Below, in pieces: positions 41,576 through 49,947 of a stretch of DNA of 64,000 nt. Origin of the DNA: Natronoglomus mannanivorans (lineage in GTDB: Archaea > Halobacteriota > Halobacteria > Halobacteriales > Natrialbaceae); assembly GCA_025517485.1 (NCBI GenBank), contig JAOPKB010000001.1, positions 310,001 to 374,000 of the forward strand. The letters are read 5' to 3'. The notes below the pieces were generated by a model, which saw only the letters and a program-made list of their open reading frames with translations, searched no databases and had not been told where the DNA came from. Within the stretch, counting starts at the first letter, position 1; the number at the start of each line of letters is the position of its first letter. The translations under genes were made by a program, and so were the position numbers.

Positions 41576-42838
41576 GTGACTGGGCACGCAGACGAGGGCG
41601 AAGATACAGACGCAGACGCAAGCGCAGACACGAACACGAACGCAAGCGCGAACACGAACGCAAACGCGGATCTCGTCGACACGTTGCTCGAGCACGCCGA
41701 CCGCGAGCCGATCGCGTTCGACGGCCTCCGTCTCGAGGCGACCGACGACGGGTACACGGTCGCGACACCCGCCGGCGAGCGCACCGGGCTCTCCGAGCGC
41801 GACCTTCGGGAGGCGCTCGCAGACGAGACCGACGACGTCTCCGAGTACGTGACCAACTGGTACTACTGGCAGCAGGTGGGCGGCGAGGGAACCGCCCGCC
41901 GCGCCTTTCTGCGGTGGTGTGAGCGTGCGCCGGTCGAGGATACTCCGGGGGACGAGAGTGAGACCGAGGGGACGGACGAGGGACGTTCTGAAACTGCGCG
42001 CACAGTTCCGGACCGGTACGAGCCGCTCACCGACGACGGTCTCGAGCGCGAGTGGGGCCAGTTGTCGATCACGGTCCGGCTGGCCGACAGCGACGGAACC
42101 AGCCCCGGCGACCGCGTCTACGACGTTCGCCACGTCGAGGACCGGAAAGCCGACCTCGCGGACCTCGAGATCCACGACCGGCCGCGAGACGCCCGCGACC
42201 TGACGACCGCCGACGAGCGGGGGCGGTACCGACCGTTGAAGACCGCACCCACGCTCGTCTCCGGGTGGGCGTTCACCGGACTCGCCGGGGACGACCTCGT
42301 CGACACGGTCGAGTTCGTCTATCCCGCGACGGTCGCCAACTGGCACCGCGAGCAGCGAGGGAACTTAGACGTCGACCACTGGCTCGAGACCGCCGAGCGC
42401 CAGACCGGGATCTACGACGTCGTCGACGAGCTCCCCCGGGAAGCCGTCGAGTGGATGGCCGAGGCCTGCTGCGTCGACTCGCAGTGTCTCCGCCGACGCG
42501 AGTGGGAGTACGAGGAGGATGACGACCTCTCGGTCGACGGCGGGGACGGCCCCTTCCCCTGTCGAGAGCCCTGCTCGCTCGTCATCGCCGCCGCCCGCAA
42601 GTGGGCGATCCTCGAGACCGAGGAGGAACGAACCTGGGAGTTCGAGCTCACCACGAGCGAGAAGAACCAGCTCGAGGCACTGCTCGACGCCGTCGCCGAC
42701 GGTCGAGTCGACGAGATCCGCGAAGCCGACGTCAATCGGGGAGCGAACCGCTATCGGGCACGGTACCTGCGCGCGAAACGAGTCGACGACGAGGGGAACC
42801 TCTGTGGCGTCGACTCGAGTGTCGACTCGGATAGCTGA
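41576..42838 (+). CDS. DR2241-like Fe-S protein, partner of CbiX
   Basis: A 420-residue protein starting at GTG 41576. Residues ~10-32 are a low-complexity Ala/Asp/Thr/Asn repeat (DADASADTNTNASANTNAN). The middle (~35-290) resembles the DR2241 stabilising domain, and the C-terminal part has Cys298/299, Cys304, Cys329 and Cys333 (EACCVDSQCL, FPCREPCS), a probable [4Fe-4S] site. In Deinococcus DR2241 a CbiX-like domain and these domains are one polypeptide (recalled, unverified). Here they are two adjacent genes 2 nt apart, so they probably work together in metal chelation. Confidence 0.75.
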   Translation: MTGHADEGEDTDADASADTNTNASANTNANADLVDTLLEHADREPIAFDGLRLEATDDGYTVATPAGERTGLSERDLREALADETDDVSEYVTNWYYWQQVGGEGTARRAFLRWCERAPVEDTPGDESETEGTDEGRSETARTVPDRYEPLTDDGLEREWGQLSITVRLADSDGTSPGDRVYDVRHVEDRKADLADLEIHDRPRDARDLTTADERGRYRPLKTAPTLVSGWAFTGLAGDDLVDTVEFVYPATVANWHREQRGNLDVDHWLETAERQTGIYDVVDELPREAVEWMAEACCVDSQCLRRREWEYEEDDDLSVDGGDGPFPCREPCSLVIAAARKWAILETEEERTWEFELTTSEKNQLEALLDAVADGRVDEIREADVNRGANRYRARYLRAKRVDDEGNLCGVDSSVDSDS

Positions 42839-42909
42839 GCAGTGACTGTAGTAATGATAGTGGACGGTGAGCGGTGAAACCGCGGTCACCGCCTTCAGTT
42901 CTCGACCGA

Positions 42910-43494
42910 CTACCCGCTATACAGCAACCAGAGTGCGACGATCACACCGATACCGACGGCACCGACACCGGCGACGGCCGCGGGACCGCCGACGACCGCG
43001 GTCGTCGCGACCGCGACGGCCAGCGCGACCACGCCGAGTGCGAGCACCGCGAGGGATCCGGGCTCGACCCTGATCAGACTTGCGGCGGATTCCAGCAGCG
43101 TCGGCTCGGACTCCGTTCGCTTCGGTGATGCGAACGTCTCGTCGACGTCGACGGGTGCCGGCCCCGTCGTCACCCTCGCGTCGATCGTCACCGCGTTGGC
43201 GCCGTAGCCGGTCGAGATCTCGAGCGTTCCCTCGATATCTCGGTCGAGCGAGACGGTCTCGACGTGGATCGGAACGAACGCTTCGCTGTCGGCTTCGACG
43301 TAGTAGTTCGACTGCTCGAGGGCAGCGATCTCGGCGAGGTCACCCGCGAGCCGACAGTGGACGTGAACCGGCGTTCCCCGGTTGTCGACGACGACACCGA
43401 GGGAATCCTCGACCGTCGTCTCGAGTGTCGACGCCGTGGCTTCCAGGGAGTCCATGCCGTCCCGACCGACGTATACGGTGACCTCGTCAGACAC
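42910..43494 (-). CDS. Haloarchaeal membrane-anchored hypothetical (DUF7524-like)
   Basis: A 194-residue protein. The N-terminal ~135 residues are a beta-rich domain facing one side of the membrane (VTVYVGRDGMDS, TPVHVHCRLAGDL, EISTGYGANAVTIDARV). Two C-terminal hydrophobic helices follow (~150-168 and ~172-191), ending at LLYSG. I recall a DUF7524 label for such proteins, unverified. It precedes the Trm112-like gene's end by 9 nt on the same strand, so the two may be cotranscribed. No function assigned. Confidence 0.65.
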   Translation of the reverse strand: MSDEVTVYVGRDGMDSLEATASTLETTVEDSLGVVVDNRGTPVHVHCRLAGDLAEIAALEQSNYYVEADSEAFVPIHVETVSLDRDIEGTLEISTGYGANAVTIDARVTTGPAPVDVDETFASPKRTESEPTLLESAASLIRVEPGSLAVLALGVVALAVAVATTAVVGGPAAVAGVGAVGIGVIVALWLLYSG

Positions 43495-43503
43495 GGTTCT
43501 CTC

Positions 43504-43704
43504 TCAGGCGGGGGTCCCTTCGCGCATGTCCGGTGGGAGCAGGTTCGGAATGCCGTCCTCGATCGGATATCGTTCGCCACACTCGGTACAGACTAGCGTC
43601 CCCGAGACGATCTCGTCGCCATCGTCGTCGTACTCGGCGTCTTCGAGCTCGAGGTCGTGTTTGTCAAGCGGACAGCAGAGAATCTCCAGCAGCGACTCCT
43701 TCAT
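43504..43704 (-). CDS. Trm112-like zinc-ribbon protein
   Basis: A 66-residue protein matching the Trm112/YcaR family: MKESLLEILCCPLDKHDLEL with a CC pair (10-11) and CTECGERYPIEDGIPNLLP (~39-57) with the second Cys pair, forming a Zn ribbon. In archaea and eukaryotes Trm112 activates several RNA and protein methyltransferases. The ATG at 43704 gives the canonical start. It lies between the PIN toxin gene and the DUF7524-like gene. Confidence 0.88.
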   Translation of the reverse strand: MKESLLEILCCPLDKHDLELEDAEYDDDGDEIVSGTLVCTECGERYPIEDGIPNLLPPDMREGTPA

Positions 43705-43759
43705 AATAGAGAGGGTGCGCGCATCTGGCAAAAGGTTTCGGGAACGAATCGTTCTCGAG

Positions 43760-44155
43760 CTACGGCATCGTTCGTTCGACGATCGAGACGGTATCGAAAT
43801 CGGTGTCGTACGAGACGACAGTCGGCTCCTCGAGTGCGAGTGCCGCCTGAACGGCCAACGCATCGTCGAAATCGAGCGAGTCGTATCGATCGAACAGGCG
43901 ACACGCCATTGCCTTCTCCGCAACCGACTGCGTGACGACCGACAACCCGTCGTATCCGAGAAGCGATAACAGAAACGTCTCGACTGCACCGTCGTTCCCT
44001 CGTTGCTCGAGGATGTACGCGATCGCATCGACGTGAAAGTGAGTGACGGTCGCGCCGACCTCACCGTCGGCGACTCGCTCGAGGAATCGCTGGGCTTCGT
44101 CGGCCCGGCCCTGATCGAGTTGCACCTCGAGAAAGACGTTCGCGTCGATTAGCAC
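43760..44155 (-). CDS. PIN-domain toxin (VapC-like)
   Basis: A 131-residue PIN nuclease. Acidic residues typical of the metal site are Asp4 (MLIDANVFLE), a Glu/Asp in the middle, Asp in LDFDDALAVQAAL (~95-107) and Asp in SYDTDFD (~114-120). PIN toxins cleave RNA. It overlaps the upstream antitoxin-like gene by 7 nt, the standard toxin-antitoxin arrangement. Confidence is good for the fold; the RNA target is unknown. Confidence 0.85.
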   Translation of the reverse strand: MLIDANVFLEVQLDQGRADEAQRFLERVADGEVGATVTHFHVDAIAYILEQRGNDGAVETFLLSLLGYDGLSVVTQSVAEKAMACRLFDRYDSLDFDDALAVQAALALEEPTVVSYDTDFDTVSIVERTMP

Positions 44156-44463
44156 TCGGAATCGGCCTCGTCTGCATCGCGCTCGTTGCGGTCGTCGATG
44201 TAGTTTGTAGCCATCTGTGACCCGACCGACTCCTGAAGGTCGACGCTATCCGTGTCGACGTCGGCTAACTGTCCGCTGATCGCGGCGACCGGGGAGTCGG
44301 GAACCGAGAGTGATCCCATCGTCTCGTGGGTGTCGGCCCACTCGCGCAGCGCTGCCTCGCCGGCCTTCGTGAGGCTCCCACGTTCGTATCCGAACCGTTC
44401 CATGGCCGCCCGACGAAAATCCTCCTCGACCTCGTCGGGGACGTCGAATTTGATCTGGCCCAT
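44149..44463 (-). CDS. Antitoxin of the PIN toxin module (VapB-like)
   Basis: A 104-residue protein. The N-terminal part (MGQIKFDVPDEVEEDFRRAAMERFGYERGS split over ~1-30) looks like a ribbon-helix-helix DNA-binding domain. The acidic C-terminal half (~55-104) would wrap the toxin. Its gene overlaps vapC-like by 7 nt. A 16-bp palindrome at 44468-44483 directly upstream is the likely autoregulatory operator. Family assignment rests on context plus the RHH-like pattern. Confidence 0.75.
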   Translation of the reverse strand: MGQIKFDVPDEVEEDFRRAAMERFGYERGSLTKAGEAALREWADTHETMGSLSVPDSPVAAISGQLADVDTDSVDLQESVGSQMATNYIDDRNERDADEADSEC

Positions 44464-44467
44464 CGGT

Positions 44468-44483
44468 ACGTTCGTACGAACGT
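44468..44483. promoter_or_regulatory. Palindromic operator of the toxin-antitoxin module
   Basis: ACGTTCGTACGAACGT is a perfect 16-bp palindrome. A second palindrome CGAACGTTCG (44477-44486) overlaps it. Together they lie between the TATA-like TTTAATGG (minus strand, ~44489-44496) and the antitoxin ATG at 44463, as expected for autorepression. Confidence 0.65.
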
Positions 44484-44638
44484 TCGTTTTCCCATTAAAC
44501 GTTACGCCGATGACAGGCGACGAGTGGGCCGGAGGCGTCGCTGAGTATCGATCGGGAACCGGATTCGCCAGATGACCCCGGCGACGCTACGAACAGTTCG
44601 GACGAAAGAAACGGTCGATCGAACGCCTCGAGCGCCGA

Positions 44639-46009
44639 CTACTCGCCGTCGTACGGGTTCTCGAGGACGATCGTCTCCTCGCGGCCGGGGCCGACGCCCA
44701 CGGCGTAGATCGGGGCGCCGAGTTCGTCCGCAACGTACTCGAGATAGGTGCGTGCGTTCTCCGGGATCGCCTCGTAGCCATCCTCGGCGACGTCGGCCCA
44801 GTCGACTTCCGGCCAGCCGTCGAAGGATCTGAAGGTCGCCTCGCAGCGACCCCACTTCTCGGTCGTCGGCGGCATCGTCAGCAGTTCCTCGCCTTCGAAC
44901 TCGTAGGCGTGGCCGACCTCGACCTCGTCGAGTCCGGCGAGGACGTCGATGTGGTTGATCGCGAGGCCGGTGAAGCCGCTGGCGCGGGCGGCGTGGCGAA
45001 GCATGGGCATGTCGAGCCAGCCGACGCGACGGGGGCGGCCGGTGACGGTGCCGTACTCACCGCCCTCGTCACGGATGTACGTCGCGAGCTCTTCTTCGTC
45101 CTCGTCTCCCGCGCCGTCGCCGGTGTACTCGGGCGTCTGCCCTTCGACACCGCCGAGTTCCGTCGGAAGGGGGCCGGTTCCGACCCGTGAGAGGTAGGCT
45201 TTCACGACGCCGATGACCTCACCCTGCCCGACGACCGTGGGACCGAGTCCGCTCCCGACGCAAGCTCCGCCCGCAGTCGGATTCGAGGAGGTGACGTAGG
45301 GATAGATCCCGTGATCGATGTCGATCGAGGTGCCCTGTGCGCCCTCGAGCATCACGTTGTCTCCCTCGTCGATCCGATCCTGGAGGTAGGTGCCGGCGTC
45401 GACGGTCATCCCTTCCTCGGCGAGCCGCTCGCCGTAGTCTTTGTAGGTCTCGTAGAGGTGCTCGGTGTCGAACGCCTCGCCCGTCTCTTTGCCGAAGACG
45501 TCCTCGGCGAGGGCTTTCTTTTGGGGGACGACGTACTCGAGGCGCTCGCGGAGGACCTCCGGGTCGAGGAGGTCGCCGATCCGGATGCCGCGTCGGCCCA
45601 TCTTGTCCTCGTAGGTCGGACCGATCCCGCGTTTGGTCGTGCCGGCCGCGAGGTCTTCTTTCTCGTCCTCTTCGATGCCGTCGAGGACGCGGTGGTAGGG
45701 GAGGATCGTGTGCGCGCGTTCGGCCACGCGGATGTCCGGGTCGAGTCCGCGCTCGCGGAGCGTGTCGATCTCCTCGAAGAGCGTCTCGGGGTTGACGACG
45801 CAGCCGTTGCCCAGAATGCCGACCTTGCCGCGGACGGCGCCGCTGGGAACGAGCGAGAGTTTGTACTTGTCGCCATCGTAGACGACGGTGTGTCCGGCGT
45901 TGTCGCCGCCCTGATAGCGGGCGACCACGTCGGCGGCGTCGCCGTAGAGATCGACGACCCCACCCTTGCCTTCGTCGCCGAGTTGCGACCCGACGATAGT
46001 GACGGTCAT
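44639..46009 (-). CDS. purA: Adenylosuccinate synthetase
   Basis: A 456-residue enzyme that joins IMP and aspartate with GTP to form adenylosuccinate in AMP synthesis. The N-terminal VGSQLGDEGKGGVVD (~6-20) holds the GTP loop and catalytic Asp. YQGGDNAGHTVVYDG (~33-47), GTTKRGIGPTYEDK (~128-141) and VGWLDMPMLR are PurA hallmarks. Length agrees with the family (~430-450), with one short acidic insert (GDGAGDEDEEE, ~347-357). The ATG at 46009 gives MTVTIVGSQLGDEGKG; upstream codons do not resemble the family. Confidence 0.97.
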   Translation of the reverse strand: MTVTIVGSQLGDEGKGGVVDLYGDAADVVARYQGGDNAGHTVVYDGDKYKLSLVPSGAVRGKVGILGNGCVVNPETLFEEIDTLRERGLDPDIRVAERAHTILPYHRVLDGIEEDEKEDLAAGTTKRGIGPTYEDKMGRRGIRIGDLLDPEVLRERLEYVVPQKKALAEDVFGKETGEAFDTEHLYETYKDYGERLAEEGMTVDAGTYLQDRIDEGDNVMLEGAQGTSIDIDHGIYPYVTSSNPTAGGACVGSGLGPTVVGQGEVIGVVKAYLSRVGTGPLPTELGGVEGQTPEYTGDGAGDEDEEELATYIRDEGGEYGTVTGRPRRVGWLDMPMLRHAARASGFTGLAINHIDVLAGLDEVEVGHAYEFEGEELLTMPPTTEKWGRCEATFRSFDGWPEVDWADVAEDGYEAIPENARTYLEYVADELGAPIYAVGVGPGREETIVLENPYDGE

Positions 46010-46263
46010 AACAGCGGCGGATTCTTGCCGGGTCGATAAACAGATTACGGTCCGTCCGTCTCGAACGTCGGATCTATCCATCATGGTGTATACCGCTTCG
46101 GTCTCTAGCCGACAGAACGGCGGCCTCGAGTACCTCTTCGACCACGTCGACCGCCAACGCGGAATCAGACACACGGACACGGGATGGTCACAAATCCGAA
46201 GCGTTAACTACTGGCAAACGCAACCCTCGAGTTAGCAGTTCGCAGACGGTTTCTCAAGGGGTA

Positions 46264-46276
46264 ACCTTTAAAAGGT
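46264..46276. promoter_or_regulatory. Inverted repeat overlapping the TATA box of the wHTH gene
   Basis: ACCTTT-A-AAAGGT has 6-bp arms around one base and contains the TTTAAAA TATA element. It lies 24-36 nt before the ATG at 46300, suiting autorepression by the encoded winged-helix protein. Confidence 0.5.
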
Positions 46277-46299
46277 GGAAAGACAAGTTAACAAATGCC

Positions 46300-46605
46300 A
46301 TGATAGACCGACTTGAGAAGGAAGTCGATATGCTCGAGCGACATCTGCAGGTACTGAAAATGGTCATCGAGAACGAACCGATCGGAATCGTCAAGATGTC
46401 CAACGAGACCGGTTACCCCCACCACAAGGTCCGCTACTCGCTGCGTGTCCTCGAGGAAGAGAACCTCATCGAACCCTCCAGTCAGGGTGCGATCAAGACA
46501 GAGCGAACGGCCGACTTCGTCGACGACCTCGACGGAAAGATCGACGAGATCATCGACAAACTCGACGGTATGAAGATCGAAGACGTCGCCGAAATTCAGG
46601 GCTGA
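46300..46605 (+). CDS. Winged-helix transcriptional regulator
   Basis: A 101-residue DNA-binding protein. Helix-turn-helix segment: IGIVKMSNETGYPHHKVRYSL (split over ~29-49), then the wing region EENLIEPSSQGAIKT. A C-terminal acidic helix (DDLDGKIDEIIDKLDGM) could mediate dimerisation. It resembles a widespread short haloarchaeal wHTH group. Transcribed divergently from purA, ~290 bp away. The TATA box overlaps a 13-bp inverted repeat at 46264. An ATG CCA TGA triplet set at 46295 overlaps its start. Confidence 0.85.
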   Translation: MIDRLEKEVDMLERHLQVLKMVIENEPIGIVKMSNETGYPHHKVRYSLRVLEEENLIEPSSQGAIKTERTADFVDDLDGKIDEIIDKLDGMKIEDVAEIQG

Positions 46606-46614
46606 ACTGCGGTA

Positions 46615-46655
46615 CTCGTATTCGTATTCGCATTCGTATTCGCATTCGTATTCGG
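46615..46655. repeat. Hexanucleotide repeat TTCGTA/TTCGCA
   Basis: About seven tandem hexamers fill the 75-bp gap between two converging genes. No function is evident; slippage-prone. Confidence 0.85.
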
Positions 46656-46680
46656 ACTCGAATACTGCTCTCGCCTGCGA

Positions 46681-49485
46681 TCAGAGTTCTGGAACGTTCA
46701 TGTGGAACCCACCGCTTCGGGACTCCACTAGACACATGTGATATCCCTGTTTTCTCGAGAGATTCACGTAACTGAGCTTCGAGCCCCGGCTCAAGAAGCC
46801 GCCGCTCGTCGCCTGTTCTGCGACCTCGAGTGCGCCGGGCTCGAAGTAACTCGACGTGACGACCATCGCGGCACCGAGATCGGGGAAGTTCGCGTTGACC
46901 GCGGAGGCAGTCTCCTCGAGGTCGATCAACATCTCCCTGGTCGCGGGGTCGCGCGAGTCGTTGAGGTTCGCGGCGACCAGCGGGGTCCCGCGTTTGTCGA
47001 AGGCGACGACGTCGAAGGTGACCTGATCGGGGACCTCGTCGGTGTCGTCGTCCTCGAGGGAGATCGACGCGTGCAGTTCCGCGCGGTCGATCCGCGGGAT
47101 GACGTCGTAGAGATCGCCGAGAGAGGTACCGTGGCCGGTGTCGCGGATCTCGTAGAGGAGCGTCCCGGTGAGCCAGTCGACGAACTGGTACTCCATCGTC
47201 GACGTGAGAAACTCCTCGTACGGTTCGCCACCGACGGAGACGTCGGCGTCGTCGAACTGCGTGTGATGTTCGAGCAGGAGGTTCGAGTTGACCGACGTCG
47301 CGTCGGCGTCGTCGTCGTGGGCCGCCTGAAGGGTCGGCTGGCTCTTCGATCCGTATCGAACGAAGAGGTTCGTTCCCGCCAGCGCCTGCTGTGGCGACAG
47401 TTTCGTCCCGCGAGAGTCCGTGGCCGTAGAGTCGGCCATCGCCCCGGTCGCGTCGGCCGAGCGGACGCGCTCGAGTTCGCTCTCGAGGTCGTCGATCCGG
47501 CTCTCGAGTCGCTCGACTGTCTCCGTCAACTCCTCGTTCTCCGACTGGAGTCGGTCGCGTTCGTGTTCGAGATCCGCGGCTTTCGTCTCCAGTTCGTCCC
47601 GGCGCTGCTCTAAGTCGTCCAGTTGCTGAGTGAGCCGATCGATCTTGTCCTCGCGCTCGAGCATGTCCGACTCGAGGGCGTCGTCGGGTGACTCCGAGCG
47701 GGTACTGGTGGCGTCTCGCTGTGTGGCGCCGTCGTTCCGAGATTGCTGTCCGGAATCACGGGCGCTGTTCTGCCGGGACGACGCTTTCTGTGTCCCGTGG
47801 TCGGTTGGCTCAGCGTTCGCCGGTGAACTGGAACGTGACTCGTCTTCGGAGTTGGATTTGGTTCCGGTCTCGCGTGCCGACTCGAATGTGGAACTGGCGT
47901 CCGCTCTCGATTCAGAACTGGAACCAGACCGCCTGTTACTCGAGTCTTCGGGTCGCGACTGACTGGCAGCTGAGCGTGAACGGCCGCGATTCCGTCGGTT
48001 TGTCGCGCCTCGTTTCGAGGGCGGGGTCGCCGACCCTGCCGTCTTGTCCGGATCGATCGACGGAATACTTCTCGTCTCGCGCCACTGCTCTTCCTGTTTG
48101 AACCGCTCTTCGAGTTCGGCAGCGCTCTCGTCTGTGTCCGCAGTTGCATCGAACGTGACGTCGAGCTCGTCCGCGGTCGGTGTGCTCGAGTCGGACGCTT
48201 CACTCGAATCCGACGAGCCAGACGACCACGGGACACCGCTCTCGCTCAACTCTTCTGCTGCAGCCTCGAGATCGTCTGGGTCTGGTGCCGAAGATGGTGA
48301 TCGGTCGGCCCCGGGATCGACGGCGTCGGTCGTCGATTCGGTCCCGTCGTCGGCCGTCGACGGCGCGCTCGACTCGTCTTCGTGAGCCGACTCCGGTTTC
48401 GCTTCCGCCTCCGAGATGACGTCTGTCTCGGTCGTCGGTTCGGGTTCGGGGTCGGATTCGGGTTCTGATGCCGGTTCGGATTCCGATTCATCCCTCTCCG
48501 CGTCAGCGAGCGGTGCCGAGAGATCGTCGGTAATGCCCGTCGGCGTCGACTCGACCGATCGTTCGTCGGACGTCGTAATCCCGCCCGTCACGTTCTCGAG
48601 TGTCGAGTCGGGTTTCGGATCGGAGTCCGGTCCAGAAACTGGTTCGGGTTCAGAGGGTTCGGGTTCCGAGGGTTCGGACGCGGACCGAGACTCCGTTCTC
48701 GAGTCCCCTCCGACGTCGCCGTGGGCACTCTCGATCTCGGTCGCGGGCGCGGTCTCTGCACCCGTGTCCGTCGTCGGTTCCGCCGATCCCGAAGACGGGG
48801 ACGTCGGTGTCGACGTGGATGGTGTCGTCGACCCCTGCCCGTTCGCTGCGTCCGAATCGGAGTCCGTCGGTGCAGGCGGCGTCGTCCCGCTACCGGTTTC
48901 GTCGTCTGCCGATTCCGGTTTCGTTCCCGTCGCAGACGCCCCCTCGCTCCCCGGAACGTCGGTGACGTCGACGTCGACGTCGACGACCTCGTAGATCCCG
49001 ACCTCGTCCGCCGCGCGCTCGAAGGCCTCCTCGCCGGTGAGCAGTCGCTCCGCGTTTCCGATGTAGGCCGCGGCCATTCGGCGGCCGCCGTAGTAGACGG
49101 CGTAGTAATCGCCGCTGAGCACACCCTCGCTCAACTCGACGTAGCCGGTAAAGGAGCCACTCGAGAGCGTGCCGTCGACTTCCTCCAGTGGTGTCTCGTT
49201 CGTGTAGTACTTCCCTCGAGTCTCGCCGCCGGTCTCTTCCATCGAGCAGAGAAGCGGCAGCGCCGGATCGGGCGCCTCGTAAGTCGTGCCAGTTGCGCCG
49301 TCGAAGTCTTCGATCGTGCCGTCGACGATGCCGACGACGCGGCCGTTCAGCATGAACAGCCACGTCCCGGCTGTGGTTACGGCACCCGAAAACTCTCTCT
49401 TGGCGAGATCGGAAAGCCCGTCGTAGCCGTTCGAAAACGGACGAGAATCCCACCGTTCGACGCGCTCTGTCGTGCGCGGGTCCAT
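46681..49485 (-). CDS. Large Ser/Asp/Glu-rich coiled-coil protein
   Basis: A 934-residue cytoplasmic protein in four parts. An N-terminal domain (~1-170) contains AGTWLFMLNGRVVGIVDG and GRRMAAAYIGNAERL. A very long low-complexity region (~175-590) is rich in Ser, Glu, Asp, Pro and Thr, with SEPxPE-type repeats. A coiled coil (~600-680) contains KIDRLTQQLDDLEQRRDEL. A globular C-terminal domain (~690-934) starts LSPQQALAGTNLFVRYGSKS and ends GFHMNVPEL. I recall a DUF7527-type label, unverified. The disordered region is the longest in the window. Function unknown. Confidence 0.75.
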   Translation of the reverse strand: MDPRTTERVERWDSRPFSNGYDGLSDLAKREFSGAVTTAGTWLFMLNGRVVGIVDGTIEDFDGATGTTYEAPDPALPLLCSMEETGGETRGKYYTNETPLEEVDGTLSSGSFTGYVELSEGVLSGDYYAVYYGGRRMAAAYIGNAERLLTGEEAFERAADEVGIYEVVDVDVDVTDVPGSEGASATGTKPESADDETGSGTTPPAPTDSDSDAANGQGSTTPSTSTPTSPSSGSAEPTTDTGAETAPATEIESAHGDVGGDSRTESRSASEPSEPEPSEPEPVSGPDSDPKPDSTLENVTGGITTSDERSVESTPTGITDDLSAPLADAERDESESEPASEPESDPEPEPTTETDVISEAEAKPESAHEDESSAPSTADDGTESTTDAVDPGADRSPSSAPDPDDLEAAAEELSESGVPWSSGSSDSSEASDSSTPTADELDVTFDATADTDESAAELEERFKQEEQWRETRSIPSIDPDKTAGSATPPSKRGATNRRNRGRSRSAASQSRPEDSSNRRSGSSSESRADASSTFESARETGTKSNSEDESRSSSPANAEPTDHGTQKASSRQNSARDSGQQSRNDGATQRDATSTRSESPDDALESDMLEREDKIDRLTQQLDDLEQRRDELETKAADLEHERDRLQSENEELTETVERLESRIDDLESELERVRSADATGAMADSTATDSRGTKLSPQQALAGTNLFVRYGSKSQPTLQAAHDDDADATSVNSNLLLEHHTQFDDADVSVGGEPYEEFLTSTMEYQFVDWLTGTLLYEIRDTGHGTSLGDLYDVIPRIDRAELHASISLEDDDTDEVPDQVTFDVVAFDKRGTPLVAANLNDSRDPATREMLIDLEETASAVNANFPDLGAAMVVTSSYFEPGALEVAEQATSGGFLSRGSKLSYVNLSRKQGYHMCLVESRSGGFHMNVPEL

Positions 49486-49555
49486 ACTGCAACAAGCGGG
49501 ATACGGACCAAATACGTTTCGCCTAGATAGTCACTACTATATTACAGGAATCGGG

Positions 49556-49834
49556 TTAAATCTTCGATTCGGCGTCGTCGGCGAGTTCCTGCATTCGCTT
49601 GCCGATCCGGCCTGCACTCGAGAACTCGTCTTCGCTCATCGCACTCGCGAGTGCGTTTCCGAGGACGAAGACGGCGTGTTTGTGCTCGCTCTTGGATTTG
49701 TGGACGTGTGACGGATCGACGTCCAGCTGGCGGTAGGGATCGAACAGGGTCTCGTCGACCTCTTCGCGATCACTGAAGTACTCCATGATAACTACGAGTT
49801 CTTCGTGGAGCCGCAGAAGCTCGTCTTTGTGCAT
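49556..49834 (-). CDS. UPF0058 family protein
   Basis: A 92-residue helical protein matching UPF0058: MHKDELLRLHEELVVIMEYF at the start, then HVHKSKSEHKHAVFVLG (~44-60) and GKRMQELADDAESK at the end. The TTG eight codons upstream is rejected because the family begins MHKD/MKKE. Small archaeal protein of unknown role. Confidence 0.88.
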   Translation of the reverse strand: MHKDELLRLHEELVVIMEYFSDREEVDETLFDPYRQLDVDPSHVHKSKSEHKHAVFVLGNALASAMSEDEFSSAGRIGKRMQELADDAESKI

Positions 49835-49947
49835 GTTCCCGTCTATGGACGGTTCCAAGTTAAGGTTTGTGTGGCTCTAGATGCCAAAATTGGGGGCTCG
49901 AACGGACAGCCCGGTGAACCGGGATGAAGACAGTCCTCGGACGCCAG

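Noticed and set aside
46010..46299. tRNA or small RNA gene in the purA-wHTH gap
   Set aside because: No cloverleaf arms or GTTCRANYC-like T-loop could be arranged.
49835..49858. TTG start for the UPF0058 gene
   Set aside because: The family begins at MHKDELL; eight extra residues are not typical.
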